From Muribaculaceae bacterium (GTDB lineage Bacteria; Bacteroidota; Bacteroidia; Bacteroidales; Muribaculaceae): 64,000 bases of DNA. The stretch's first letter is position 1, and every line of letters begins with the position of its first letter. The position numbers were made by a program, and so were the translations under genes. Below the pieces are notes generated by a model. The model was not told the origin of the DNA and did not search any database. It saw nothing but the letters and a program-made list of their open reading frames with translations. Shown piece by piece: positions 40,503 through 48,118 of this stretch. The stretch spans positions 56,705-120,704 of the forward strand of contig JAGASI010000021.1 of NCBI GenBank assembly GCA_017621845.1, in the 5' to 3' direction.

Positions 40503-40793
40503 TTAGTCCTGGACGGTGGTAAAGTCTTTAGACGGTTTGAAGGCTACGACTTTGCGCGCGGGGATCAGTACCGTGGTGCCCTTGCTGATGTTGCGGGCGG
40601 CCTTCGCCTTGCGCTGCTTGGGCTTGAAGGTGCCGAAGCCGCGGAGGGTTACTTCCTGGCCGTTATATACGACGTCTTTTATTACGCCGAGGGTGTGGGT
40701 TATCACGGTGGCGATGTCTTCCTTGCCGAAGTTGCAGCAGGCGGTGTCCTGGAGGCTTGTCTGTACGGCCTTAACTAATTCGTCTTTTGTCAT
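40503..40793 (-). CDS. HU/IHF family DNA-bending protein
   Basis: 96 aa. MTKDELVKAVQTSLQDTACC, VTLRGFGTFKPKQRKAKAARN and VLIPARKVVAFKPSKDF match HU/IHF throughout (G-F-G-T-F, P-A-x-x-x-x-x-F-K-P-S). It bends DNA at origin, att sites or operators. It starts 4 nt inside the DUF4494 gene and precedes the initiator. Confidence 0.93.
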   Translation of the reverse strand: MTKDELVKAVQTSLQDTACCNFGKEDIATVITHTLGVIKDVVYNGQEVTLRGFGTFKPKQRKAKAARNISKGTTVLIPARKVVAFKPSKDFTTVQD

Positions 40794-41272
40794 TGTTGTT
40801 GGGGTTTTTGGGGGTTATTGGTTTGTTCGGTTGTTTCTTTGGCGACGTAGTTAAATACGTCTACGATCGGGGTCTCGCTGATGGCGGCTATCTCGTAGTC
40901 TGCCATTGTTCCCTTCATCCCTTCCTCGAAGCGGTTGAGCGCTCCGTGGAAGTCTGAAGCCTGCACCAGTATAAGGTTGGCGGCCTTCTTCTCCTGGCTG
41001 GTCTTCTCGTCTATCGTGATGAAGTTGACTTTTACTAAATAGAAGCGGTCGGCGATGTCTATGCTTGCCCAGAAGATCTCGGCTATCTTGGTCTTCTTGG
41101 CCGCTGCTACGTCGAAGTCTCCACTAATAAAGGGCTTGACTTCTTCGGTTACTCGGGCTTCGGCCTCGGTAAAGGTTAAAGCGTCGACGAGGTAGGGTTC
41201 GTTAACCTTCTTAACGAGGCCGTTCTCTCCCATCTTCTCGTACCTAACTTTACACTCAAAATATAGAGCCAT
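40790..41272 (-). CDS. DUF4494 family protein
   Basis: 160 aa. YFECKVRYEKMGENGLVKKV, NEPYLVDALTFTEAEARV and LILVQASDFHGALNRFEEGM are the DUF4494 signature, a Bacteroidota phage family of unknown function that usually sits next to recombination genes. Here it lies between the metallo-beta-lactamase-fold protein and HU. Confidence 0.85.
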   Translation of the reverse strand: MALYFECKVRYEKMGENGLVKKVNEPYLVDALTFTEAEARVTEEVKPFISGDFDVAAAKKTKIAEIFWASIDIADRFYLVKVNFITIDEKTSQEKKAANLILVQASDFHGALNRFEEGMKGTMADYEIAAISETPIVDVFNYVAKETTEQTNNPQKPQQQ

Positions 41273-41282
41273 GTTGTCGTTG

Positions 41283-42050
41283 TTAGAAGGGGTTAATATT
41301 TAAGTCTATTTTAAGCCCTGGGCGGGCGATGTGGGTCGGCTTGCCGGTTGCCTGCTCTACGGCCTTCTTGAAGCGGCGCGCGTCGCCGTTGCCGGCGCTG
41401 ACGTGGATAAGCACTACGTTATTTACGTGGCTTAGGTCGTTGGCCTTCAACGCGGCCAGGCAGGTGTCGAGGCTTAGGTGGCTGGCTCGTACTCGCTGGG
41501 CGCGCTGCCAGGTCATGCCGTTGGCGCTCTTTTCGACGTTGGCCGCTAAAATGTCGGCGGCGTAGTTGCATTCGATCATCACTGTCCGAAGGTCGGCGAA
41601 GGTCGGCCGGATGTAGTAAGTATCGGTAGCAAATAGGATCCCGCCGGTCTCCGGGTGCCAGATGTAGAAGGCTAAAGGCTCGGCGGCGTCGTGCTTGGCG
41701 GCGAAGGGGTAAACCTCGAAGCGGCCTAACTGAAGGTCGAAGTAGTTGCCTACGCTATCGAAGTCTAAAACGCGGGGCTTGTAGGCGCTACGGATTTTGT
41801 TCTCTATAGCGTTGCAGGTTCCCCTGCTGGCGTAGACCGGGAGGCCGTAGCTAAGGACTTCGTTAACGTGTCCGGCATGGTCTCCGTGCTCGTGGGTAAT
41901 AAGGCAGCCGTTAACTTTGGCTACGTTATGCCCGAGCGCCTCGAGGGTCTTGCTGAAGTTGGCGCCGGCTTCAATCAGAAGGGCTTCGCCTTCGTTCTGA
42001 ATTACGTAGGCGTTCCCCTCTGATGAAGATGCAATTACCGTTAATTCCAT
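41283..42050 (-). CDS. Metallo-beta-lactamase-fold hydrolase (YycJ-like)
   Basis: 255 aa. MELTVIASSSEGNAYVIQNEG, LITHEHGDHAGHVNEVL (HxHxDH), FAAKHDAAEPLAFYIWH, ILFATDTYYI and a final HLSLDTC are the metal-binding residues of the MBL fold. YycJ-type members cut or trim DNA 5' ends. Directly upstream is RecT, so it may be the exonuclease that prepares 3' ssDNA for annealing, replacing RecE or lambda Exo. Confidence 0.85.
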   Translation of the reverse strand: MELTVIASSSEGNAYVIQNEGEALLIEAGANFSKTLEALGHNVAKVNGCLITHEHGDHAGHVNEVLSYGLPVYASRGTCNAIENKIRSAYKPRVLDFDSVGNYFDLQLGRFEVYPFAAKHDAAEPLAFYIWHPETGGILFATDTYYIRPTFADLRTVMIECNYAADILAANVEKSANGMTWQRAQRVRASHLSLDTCLAALKANDLSHVNNVVLIHVSAGNGDARRFKKAVEQATGKPTHIARPGLKIDLNINPF

Positions 42051-42064
42051 CCTTGCCGGGTCTG

Positions 42065-42895
42065 TTAAAAATCCATTTCGGGTTTGGCCGGGTTCGACTT
42101 CGGCGCGGCCTGGGCGCTGGCCTGGGCGGTCTGTGCCTGCTGGGGCTGCTGTGCCTGCTGGCTCGGCGCCTTGCGGCCGATCTGGCCTCCCTGGTTGGCT
42201 TCGCCGCTGATTTCCTCGGCTACTACGTCTATAGGTGTCGAGCTGTCTTCGTCGGCGTCGCCGAAGTCGCAGCCGGTTATATACTCGTAGAGCGCTTTTT
42301 TGGCGCGGCGCTCGGCCTTGCCTCGTATCTGGTCGGGACTGCTATAGCTGTCCTTCTTGACGGTGGCCGTTATGCTGAAGGCGTTACGCTCGCCGCCGTA
42401 GCTATAGGTAATTTTGCAGGGTATCTCGGCGAAGCCTTCAGCCTGGCTCTTGTCGTAGCCGGTTTCGATGAAGTATTTAACGCCGAGGCGACGCAGGAGC
42501 GCCGTGTAGCCTTCTTTTGTCGGGTACATCCTTTCGGCTATGATGTTAAACTGGTTGCCGGTCGGCATGAGGCCTACTGTTACGGCGTCGATGATGGCGT
42601 CTCTGACGATCTCGCGGCCGTAGGGCTGAAGCGGGGGGCGGTTGCCGCGGGCTTTGCCGGTGTGGTCGGTCAAAAAGCCGATTTTAGTGTTCATCAGCGG
42701 CATAAATACGGCGTCCATTACTTCGTCGGTCAGCGCCTGGCGAAGAAGGCTAACGACGTTTACGGCCTGGAAGGCGGCGCCGAAGTTGTTAAGGGTCTGG
42801 AGCCCTTCTGCGCTCTTGCAGGCGAGCTCGAATTGTTTGCGGGCGTTCTCTATGGTCGCCGGCAGGGTCGTGGGGTTTTGGGGTGTTGTGCTCAT
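42065..42895 (-). CDS. RecT-like single-strand annealing protein
   Basis: 276 aa. LRQALTDEVMDAVFMPLMNT, IVRDAIIDAVTVGLMPTGNQFNII, KEGYTALLRRLGVKYF, and IRGKAERRAKKALYEYITG follow RecT-family layout. The C-terminus is Q/A-rich and disordered, ending KPEMDF, possibly a contact to host SSB-type proteins. Paired with an MBL-fold nuclease 14 bp downstream. It should anneal phage DNA ends in recombination. Confidence 0.8.
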   Translation of the reverse strand: MSTTPQNPTTLPATIENARKQFELACKSAEGLQTLNNFGAAFQAVNVVSLLRQALTDEVMDAVFMPLMNTKIGFLTDHTGKARGNRPPLQPYGREIVRDAIIDAVTVGLMPTGNQFNIIAERMYPTKEGYTALLRRLGVKYFIETGYDKSQAEGFAEIPCKITYSYGGERNAFSITATVKKDSYSSPDQIRGKAERRAKKALYEYITGCDFGDADEDSSTPIDVVAEEISGEANQGGQIGRKAPSQQAQQPQQAQTAQASAQAAPKSNPAKPEMDF

Positions 42896-43215
42896 TTGCG
42901 TTTTTTGTTGTGGGGTTTATGGTTCTTGTTGGCTGCTCGGTTCTCCAGGTGCCTCATTTGAAGCGCCGCGGCGGCTGCGAGGTGAAGTATGGCGGGGAGG
43001 TCGCGGTTATAAACCAGGGCGCCTATGGCTTCGGCCAGGGGTGCGTTCCCGCCTCTAATTTCGTGTACGACGTGCTTAGATCCGTCGGGGTTCGGGTGGA
43101 CTGCGATAAATATCACGGCGGCGCGGGGGTCGGTGTCTATCCCGGAATTATCCAGGGCGGCTTCTACTTCGTCGGCCAGGGCTGCCATCCAGTCTGGTCT
43201 GTTGTTACTCTCCAT
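42892..43215 (-). CDS. Early protein, paralogue of the gene before it
   Basis: 107 aa. DWMAALADEVEAALDNSGID, AAVIFIAVHPNPDGSKHVVHE, and LAEAIGALVYNRDLPAILHLA align with the 143-aa neighbour (IERVRALADELGNELDN, FILVAVDGTNANDGKPVV, HSIALGMAVKHVLTGEPFAK). A basic tail (NKNHKPHNKKRK) is unique to this copy. It overlaps RecT by 4 nt. Function unknown. Confidence 0.65.
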   Translation of the reverse strand: MESNNRPDWMAALADEVEAALDNSGIDTDPRAAVIFIAVHPNPDGSKHVVHEIRGGNAPLAEAIGALVYNRDLPAILHLAAAAALQMRHLENRAANKNHKPHNKKRK

Positions 43216-43636
43216 CGGCTTCTTCCTGGGTCTGCTCCTGGTCGTCGGCCTGGCCGTCGTCGCCTTCGTTGTCGCGGAGGTCGATTACTACGGTGCCTTT
43301 GCCGTCTCCGGCGAGGGTGTCTATAGCCATCATCTTGGCGGCGGTTTGCATGTGCTTGGCAAATGGTTCGCCGGTCAGCACGTGTTTAACTGCCATGCCG
43401 AGGGCTATGCTGTGGCCGGCGGTGGCTCCCATTGATACTACTGGCTTGCCGTCGTTGGCGTTGGTGCCGTCTACGGCTACGAGAATGAAGCCGCGGCGGT
43501 CTTCTTCTCCGGATTTGCGGTTGTCGAGCTCGTTGCCGAGTTCGTCGGCCAGTGCTCTTACTCTCTCGATCCAGGCTGTTGGCTGGGGTGCCTGGGTTGC
43601 GGCCTGCTCGCCGCTGGGGTTGGTCTTCTGTTCCAT
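43205..43636 (-). CDS. Early protein with acidic tail, paralogue of its neighbour
   Basis: 143 aa, same core as the 107-aa gene: helix, short beta strand, helix. The C-terminus is strongly acidic (NEGDDGQADDQEQTQEEADG). The opposite charges of the two tails suggest they pair with each other. It starts 50 bp after the tRNA-like element. Unknown function. Confidence 0.65.
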   Translation of the reverse strand: MEQKTNPSGEQAATQAPQPTAWIERVRALADELGNELDNRKSGEEDRRGFILVAVDGTNANDGKPVVSMGATAGHSIALGMAVKHVLTGEPFAKHMQTAAKMMAIDTLAGDGKGTVVIDLRDNEGDDGQADDQEQTQEEADGE

Positions 43637-43685
43637 ATAGCTGTGGGTTTAGAAGGGGTTAATAATTGGGTTAACTAAAACTTTG

Positions 43686-43773
43686 TGCCCGAGGCTGGAC
43701 TTGCACCAGCCCTCCGCCGTGCTGGTCGCTCTTGCGACTTCCGGCGCGCTCTCGCTGTCTGAGCTACTCGGGC
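43686..43773 (-). ncRNA. tRNA-like RNA with an expanded anticodon loop
   Basis: On the minus strand: acceptor GCCCGAG/CTCGGGC (7 bp), TA, D-stem GCTC/GAGC, anticodon stem CGCCG/CGGCG, 4-nt variable loop, T-stem GCTGG/CCAGC with loop TGCAAGT, discriminator A. All arms are perfect, but the anticodon loop is 22 nt (15 more than 7) and holds an inner hairpin GTCGC-AAGA-GCGAC. No placement of a 15-nt insert leaves T33, the D-loop lacks the usual GG, T-loop position 55 is G, and no CCA follows. It is therefore a tRNA mimic or a gene with an insertion rather than a normal tRNA. It lies between early genes transcribed in the same direction. Confidence 0.6.
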
Positions 43774-43778
43774 AAACA

Positions 43779-43803
43779 GCCGGCGGCTTGCAATTACGCC
43801 GGC
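43779..43803 (-). repeat. Hairpin next to the tRNA-like element
   Basis: GCCGGCG/CGCCGGC (7 bp, 11-nt loop), directly 5' of the tRNA-like RNA on the minus strand. Further upstream, CCGGAG-AGAG-CTCCGG forms another stem at about 43849-43864. The 100 bp between the 64-aa gene and the tRNA-like fold is thus highly structured and has no protein frame. Confidence 0.5.
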
Positions 43804-43872
43804 CTTACACTTAAATAGAGGGGTTCTCGCCTCCCGGCGAAGGGCGCCGGAGCTCTCTCCGGCCTCCCTGGG

Positions 43873-44067
43873 TCAGTCTTCGTCGTCGCTGGCTTCGTCG
43901 CCGTCTGCGACGGCCTTAAAGTCTACTTCGATGAAGTCTTTGTAGTCTAATACTATTTCTTCCTTGTCGTAGGCCTCGCGGGCTTTGGCTATCGCCTCGG
44001 CTTTGCTGTCGGCCTCGATCTGTTCGGTTCGGCAGAGCGTCTCGGTTATATATACTTCGTAAATCAT
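43873..44067 (-). CDS. Small acidic early protein
   Basis: 64 aa: MIYEVYITETLCRTEQIEAD, SKAEAIAKAREAYDKEEIVLD, acidic end VADGDEASDDED. The E-A-D-S-x-x-E-A-x-x-x-A-R-E pattern is like small DpnD/PcfM-type single-domain proteins. It has a 4-nt overlap with the ATPase gene. Function unknown. Confidence 0.65.
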   Translation of the reverse strand: MIYEVYITETLCRTEQIEADSKAEAIAKAREAYDKEEIVLDYKDFIEVDFKAVADGDEASDDED

Positions 44068-46100
44068 GCTTCGTCCGGGGTTATGGTTAAGGGCATCCCC
44101 TTGACAAATTGAAGGCGTATAACTTGGGCGCCGTCCGGGGTCTTGAGCTCGGCTACACTTTCGCAGTTGTCTACGAAAATAGGCGCGGCAAACTGGTAGA
44201 AGCGAGTTAACGTCTGTATCACGTCGAGCCCGGCGTTGATCTGGCCGGCGGTGTTGACGTCCTTATAGGCGACGCCGTTAACGGTGGCTATGCAGGCGGG
44301 CTGCTTGTTGCCGTTTACCAGGGTCTTGAACATCTTAAACTGGACGAGGGCGAAGTGGGCGTTAACGCGCTGCTCTACGGCGTCCATTATGGCAATAGTT
44401 AAGGATTCGGCCAGGCTCAGCTCTCGCTCGATGTCGGCCTTCTCCTGGGCTAACTTGGCGGCCTGGTTGTCGAGCTCCTTCTGGCGGCGCTCGTTGGCTT
44501 CTATAATCGTGCGGAGGCCTAACTTGCGCTTTACTTCGTCGAGCTCCATCTGGGCGTGGCGCTTGGCGTCCGGGTGGGTGGCCGGTGTGCTGTCTCCGGT
44601 CGACGGCTGGAGGGCGGCCTGGTATTGCTGGCGAAGCTCGGCTATTTTGGTGGCGGCCTCCTGCCAGCTCGGAAGGTCGGCCGGGTTAATCTCCGGAAGA
44701 AGGGCGACGGCCGGAAGGTTCGCCAGAAGGTTCTGGGCTTGGCTCAGTTCGGTCTCGAGGGCGCCCTTCTTGGCGTCGTTCTCGGCGATCCCGGCGTCGT
44801 AGGTCTTTAACATGTCGGCGGCCTCTTGGCGTAGGCGCTTGACTTCGGCGGCCTTCGCGCGGCCTTCTTCCTGCCAGCGGGTGAGGGTGGCTACTTGGCC
44901 GTCGTTAAATTCGGCCTCGCCCTTCGAGCAGGCTGTCGGGTCGGTGCACTGGTGGCCGTATCGGGGGCAGACTAACGAGCCGGGGGTGTAGGTCTGGTTA
45001 TATAGCTGGCTGAAGCGCTCGCGGAAGGCTACGAGCTCGGTGTCCTTCCGGTCGGCCTCGGCTCCTATCTTTTCGGCGTCCCTTCTTAAGCCTTCCAGCG
45101 CCATGCGGCCGCGGTCGTTCTGGGCGATGCGCTCTTTTATCTCGCTGACGCGGGCGGCGGCTTCGTCGTGGCTCTTGCGGGCGCGGTGGTTGGCATCCTG
45201 CCTCGACATCTCGGCGGCGTGGATTGCCTGCTGTTGGAGCTTCTCCTGCTCGTTGATCTGGCTCTGTATCTCGGCGGCCTTCTGGTATTGTAGGCGGTTT
45301 CGCTCGGCTATGCTTCCGGCCGCGGCGTCGAGTTCTGCTATCGTCTTTTCGAGCTCGGCCTTGCGGATCTCCAGGGCGGCGTAGTCGGGGGTTATGGGGG
45401 TGGCGCGCTGGAGCTCGTCCTTGCGGGTGGGTATCGCGTCGAGCTCGGCGGCTATCCTCTTGCGCTGGGCGCCCAGGCTGGTGCAGTACTGCTCCAGGGT
45501 CGCTCCCTTCGCGCGCTGAAGAAGGGCGGCGTAGTCGGGATTAGCAGCGGCGATATCGGCGGCGCTGACTTCGCCGGTTATCTCGGTCAGCTTGTTGCGC
45601 TGGACGTCCCAGGGGAGCGCCAGGAAGGCGTAGGCGTCCGTTATTACGTTGAAGATGTCGGCCGGTATCGTCTCGGCTACTTTGGCGTCGTACTCCGATT
45701 TTTTTACCGGGATATCGTTCCAGAAGTAGTCGGTATGGTGGCCGGCCAGCTTTTGGTCGGTATCGCCGGCGGCGTTCTTCCAGTCCTCGGCGTAGGTTCG
45801 GCGCGCGCGGGTCTGGCTGACTTCGCCGGTCTCGTGGTCTACCAGGGTAAAGTCGGCTTCTACGGTGTGGTCGAGGTGCGGTATGAAGTTGCCGGCCTCG
45901 TCGACGGTTTTAATACTGAATTGCTCGACTCCGGCGGCGTTCTTTCCGAAGAAAAGCCAGGAGAAGGCGTCGGCCATCGTTGACTTGCCTACGCCGTTGT
46001 CGCCGGTTATGGTGGCGCCGGTATCGCTAAAGCGAGCTTCGGCCTGGCGTATGCCCTTGAAGTTGTAAAGGGCGAGGCGGTTAATAATCAGTTGTCTCAT
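44064..46100 (-). CDS. SbcC/Rad50-like AAA ATPase
   Basis: 678 aa. N-terminal LALYNFKGI and GDNGVGKST (Walker A, 33-41), then EFSIKTVDEAG, long coiled coils (residues about 200-580), a mid-hinge with Cys cluster (VCPRYGHQCTDPTACS, near 375-390) that may bind zinc, and a C-terminal PIFVDNCESVAEL (Walker B-like). It is a phage SMC/Rad50-type DNA-end ATPase without a linked SbcD nuclease; the MBL-fold or VRR-NUC nuclease could be its partner. It is the largest early gene, near RecT. Confidence 0.85.
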   Translation of the reverse strand: MRQLIINRLALYNFKGIRQAEARFSDTGATITGDNGVGKSTMADAFSWLFFGKNAAGVEQFSIKTVDEAGNFIPHLDHTVEADFTLVDHETGEVSQTRARRTYAEDWKNAAGDTDQKLAGHHTDYFWNDIPVKKSEYDAKVAETIPADIFNVITDAYAFLALPWDVQRNKLTEITGEVSAADIAAANPDYAALLQRAKGATLEQYCTSLGAQRKRIAAELDAIPTRKDELQRATPITPDYAALEIRKAELEKTIAELDAAAGSIAERNRLQYQKAAEIQSQINEQEKLQQQAIHAAEMSRQDANHRARKSHDEAAARVSEIKERIAQNDRGRMALEGLRRDAEKIGAEADRKDTELVAFRERFSQLYNQTYTPGSLVCPRYGHQCTDPTACSKGEAEFNDGQVATLTRWQEEGRAKAAEVKRLRQEAADMLKTYDAGIAENDAKKGALETELSQAQNLLANLPAVALLPEINPADLPSWQEAATKIAELRQQYQAALQPSTGDSTPATHPDAKRHAQMELDEVKRKLGLRTIIEANERRQKELDNQAAKLAQEKADIERELSLAESLTIAIMDAVEQRVNAHFALVQFKMFKTLVNGNKQPACIATVNGVAYKDVNTAGQINAGLDVIQTLTRFYQFAAPIFVDNCESVAELKTPDGAQVIRLQFVKGMPLTITPDEA

Positions 46101-46123
46101 GCTGCTGATGCTTTTAAGTGGGG

Positions 46124-46441
46124 TTATTTATTGGCCGGGCGGCCGTCGTTGTTCTCTTTAAGAAGGGCTAAAACCATGTCGGCGTCGAAGATCAGAAGGT
46201 TTCCCAGTCTGGTCAGCGCCGGCTCTATTACGCCGCTGGTGTTTATCTGGCAGGCGCGGGTTACGCTGCAGCCTAACAATTTGGCGAGGCCTTTAAGGCC
46301 GTAAACGTGGCGCTTGTCTTGGTGGTCTTCGCCGGCTTTGGCGCTGGCCATCTCGCTACGTACCCAGGCGCGGGTTAAGTCTTCCAGCTGGCCTACGGTG
46401 AGGTCTATTATCCTGGTGGCGTCGTTTATCTTGGCGGGCAT
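46124..46441 (-). CDS. DUF3853 family DNA-binding protein
   Basis: 105 aa. LTVGQLEDLTRAWVRSEMAS, HVYGLKGLAKLLGCSVTRA and INTSGVIEPALTRLGNLLIFDADMVLALL fit DUF3853, a mobile-element family in Bacteroidota with a MerR/excisionase-like helix-turn-helix. It may help excision or regulate transcription. 23 bp upstream of the ATPase gene. Confidence 0.8.
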   Translation of the reverse strand: MPAKINDATRIIDLTVGQLEDLTRAWVRSEMASAKAGEDHQDKRHVYGLKGLAKLLGCSVTRACQINTSGVIEPALTRLGNLLIFDADMVLALLKENNDGRPANK

Positions 46442-46445
46442 GGCG

Positions 46446-46850
46446 TTAAAAGTCTAAGGGGTTAAATAAATTGTCTTCGGATCTGCGGCCTCGGATGGTG
46501 CGGGTTACTACTCTGGTAGTGCGGGCGGGTCGCATCGCCGTCTGGTCGTCGCGCCGTGGCTGAAGCTCGGAAGGAAGAAGTATAAATAGCAGCGCCAGGG
46601 CAATAAACGCGCGCTTTAGCGGGTCTTTGCTGGGGCTTACTCCACACTTGGCACAAAACCAGTAAACGCAGAGCTCGGTGGCCTTCTGGATCCCTATCTT
46701 CTCGTATATGTGGCGCGCGGTGTTCTCGACGGTGCGCGGGCTTATGCGTAGAAGGTCGGCGACTTCCTTTTTAGCGGCGCCCCAGGCTAAGAGCTCGGCG
46801 ATCTGCGTCTCCCTCCTGGTCAGCTCGGCTCGAAGGTTTAGGCGTCCCAT
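46446..46850 (-). CDS. LuxR-type HTH protein with a membrane-like segment
   Basis: 134 aa. Residues 9-60 (LTRRETQIAELLAWGAAKKE, VADLLRISPRTVENTARHIY) are a GerE/LuxR DNA-binding domain, including the S-x-R-T-V-x-x-x recognition helix. Residues about 86-103 (AFIALALLFILLPSEL) may span the membrane, followed by a basic tail. No response-regulator receiver exists. It is a candidate for the protein that binds the palindromes at late promoters, because LuxR dimers bind such dyads near -35; this is inference. Confidence 0.7.
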   Translation of the reverse strand: MGRLNLRAELTRRETQIAELLAWGAAKKEVADLLRISPRTVENTARHIYEKIGIQKATELCVYWFCAKCGVSPSKDPLKRAFIALALLFILLPSELQPRRDDQTAMRPARTTRVVTRTIRGRRSEDNLFNPLDF

Positions 46851-47170
46851 ATCTCGGTTATTCCTCGACGGTTAAAAACCTGCTGCACTTTGGCGGCCTG
46901 GTCGGCTCTCAGTCTTACCTGGCCGTTACGGTAGGCGCTGAGGCCGCTGCGGCTTGTTATCCCGAGGGCTTCTCGAAGCTCGCCTATTACCTGGCTATAA
47001 TCGACGTGGAGCACCTGGGCGAGCCCGCGGTTAAAGCCTTTATATTCGAGCGCCGTAGTCAATACCGGCGCCGGGGCTGTCGTGCCGGTCAGCTTCTCTA
47101 TTACTGAGGTCGTTCCTGCCAGGTCTCCGGCTGGCAGCGCTCCAGTAAATCTTTTATTTGTGTGGGTCAT
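46838..47170 (-). CDS. HTH regulator (Cro/XRE-like)
   Basis: 110 aa. The second half, YSQVIGELREALGITSRSGL and SAYRNGQVRLRADQAAKVQQVF, has the spacing of an XRE helix-turn-helix, with S-x-Y-R-x-G recognition. The first half is Thr/Ala-rich. It overlaps the LuxR-type gene by 13 nt and begins after a 154-bp structured gap. A Cro-like or early activator role is plausible. Confidence 0.55.
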   Translation of the reverse strand: MTHTNKRFTGALPAGDLAGTTSVIEKLTGTTAPAPVLTTALEYKGFNRGLAQVLHVDYSQVIGELREALGITSRSGLSAYRNGQVRLRADQAAKVQQVFNRRGITEIWDA

Positions 47171-47204
47171 CTTTATGCTGAGTTATATGTTATCAAAGAA
47201 GAAG

Positions 47205-47247
47205 GCGTAGGCGCTTCGGGCTTGGCTGGCGCTGTCGGCGCCTACGC
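47205..47247. repeat. Inverted repeat in 154-bp leader of HTH gene
   Basis: A perfect 10-bp dyad, GCGTAGGCGC and GCGCCTACGC, with a 23-nt spacer, in the 47171-47324 gap before the HTH gene. It may be an operator or an RNA hairpin. The rest of the gap has no gene and only weak secondary structure. Confidence 0.45.
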
Positions 47248-47324
47248 GGTGGAGGTGTTGTTCCCTCCCATCACCGGTTTAAGGGCTTGCGCGGGTGCTT
47301 CCCGCTCCGTTGCCTCCTATCTGG

Positions 47325-47783
47325 TCATGTAGTCTTTATGGTTGCCAGGACGTAGGCGGCTTCGGAGGCCAGCTGGGTGCCTGGGTTGTTCTGCTTGAGG
47401 TGGTGTAGAATGTCGGTTAAAAACTCGCCCAGGTAGTTAATTTCGCTTTGTGCTCTGCGGCTGTGCTCGGGATCCTCCTGGGGACGGCCGGCGAGCCAGG
47501 CTATAAGGCTGCGGCGTTCCTCCTGGGCTTCGTGTACCTGGTCGGCCAGGCGTCGAAGGCTCCGGCCTTCCTGGTAGGCGTAAAGTATCGCCAGGGTGTC
47601 GTCCTTCAGCTTCTGGGCGAGCCGGCGGCAGTGGCGCCATTTGCTCTTTCCCTTTTCGCTGGTGGCCATGCCTTCCATCTCGCTGTAGTGGTCTACCCAG
47701 GAGGCGTGGCGGTTATACTCGGCTTTAATCTGGCCTTCTACGTAGTCGAAGGCGGTGCGGGTTGCGGTTGCGGTCTTTGTCAT
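47325..47783 (-). CDS. Hypothetical early helical protein
   Basis: 152 aa, nearly all helical: FDYVEGQIKAEYNRHASWVD, RHCRRLAQKLKDDTLAILYA, LRRLADQVHEAQEERRSLIA, YLGEFLTDILHHLKQNNPG. Four-helix-bundle type. No family recognised. Confidence 0.65.
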   Translation of the reverse strand: MTKTATATRTAFDYVEGQIKAEYNRHASWVDHYSEMEGMATSEKGKSKWRHCRRLAQKLKDDTLAILYAYQEGRSLRRLADQVHEAQEERRSLIAWLAGRPQEDPEHSRRAQSEINYLGEFLTDILHHLKQNNPGTQLASEAAYVLATIKTT

Positions 47784-47794
47784 GGCTCCTGGCT

Positions 47795-48097
47795 TTATTG
47801 GTTAATACTGTTGTAGGCTTGGGCGTCGCAGCGGGCGGCGTTAAGAAGTTCGCAGACGGTTCCGGCCGGCTGGCTGGGGTCTATCTCCTGGAAGGCTACG
47901 CCGTCGCAGGTCAAAAAGAGGCGGCCGTCGCGCTCCTTGACGGCGAAGCGCCATTTAAGCTCCCGGGCGCGGGTCTCGGCCTGGGCGGCCTGGCGACGTT
48001 TACGCCAGGCGCTGAAGGCGTTTTTAATGCGGGCGAAGAAGCCGGCGGTTATATATGTGGGTTCGGCGTGGCCTATAATCGTTACGTTGCTGTTCAT
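47795..48097 (-). CDS. Hypothetical early protein
   Basis: 100 aa, basic middle (RIKNAFSAWRKRRQAAQAET) and a strand-rich end (KERDGRLFLTCDGVAFQEID). The start ATG comes after an AACACCCCAAGACA-type leader. Unknown. Confidence 0.6.
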   Translation of the reverse strand: MNSNVTIIGHAEPTYITAGFFARIKNAFSAWRKRRQAAQAETRARELKWRFAVKERDGRLFLTCDGVAFQEIDPSQPAGTVCELLNAARCDAQAYNSINQ

Positions 48098-48118
48098 TGT
48101 CTTGGGGTGTTATTGGGT

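Noticed and set aside
42023..42961. Long plus-strand frame opposite RecT
   Set aside because: GC-rich antisense shadow; the minus-strand frame has clear RecT features.
43686..43773. Ordinary tRNA gene on the minus strand
   Set aside because: The anticodon loop is 22 nt with an inner hairpin, T33 is absent, and there is no CCA; listed as tRNA-like instead.
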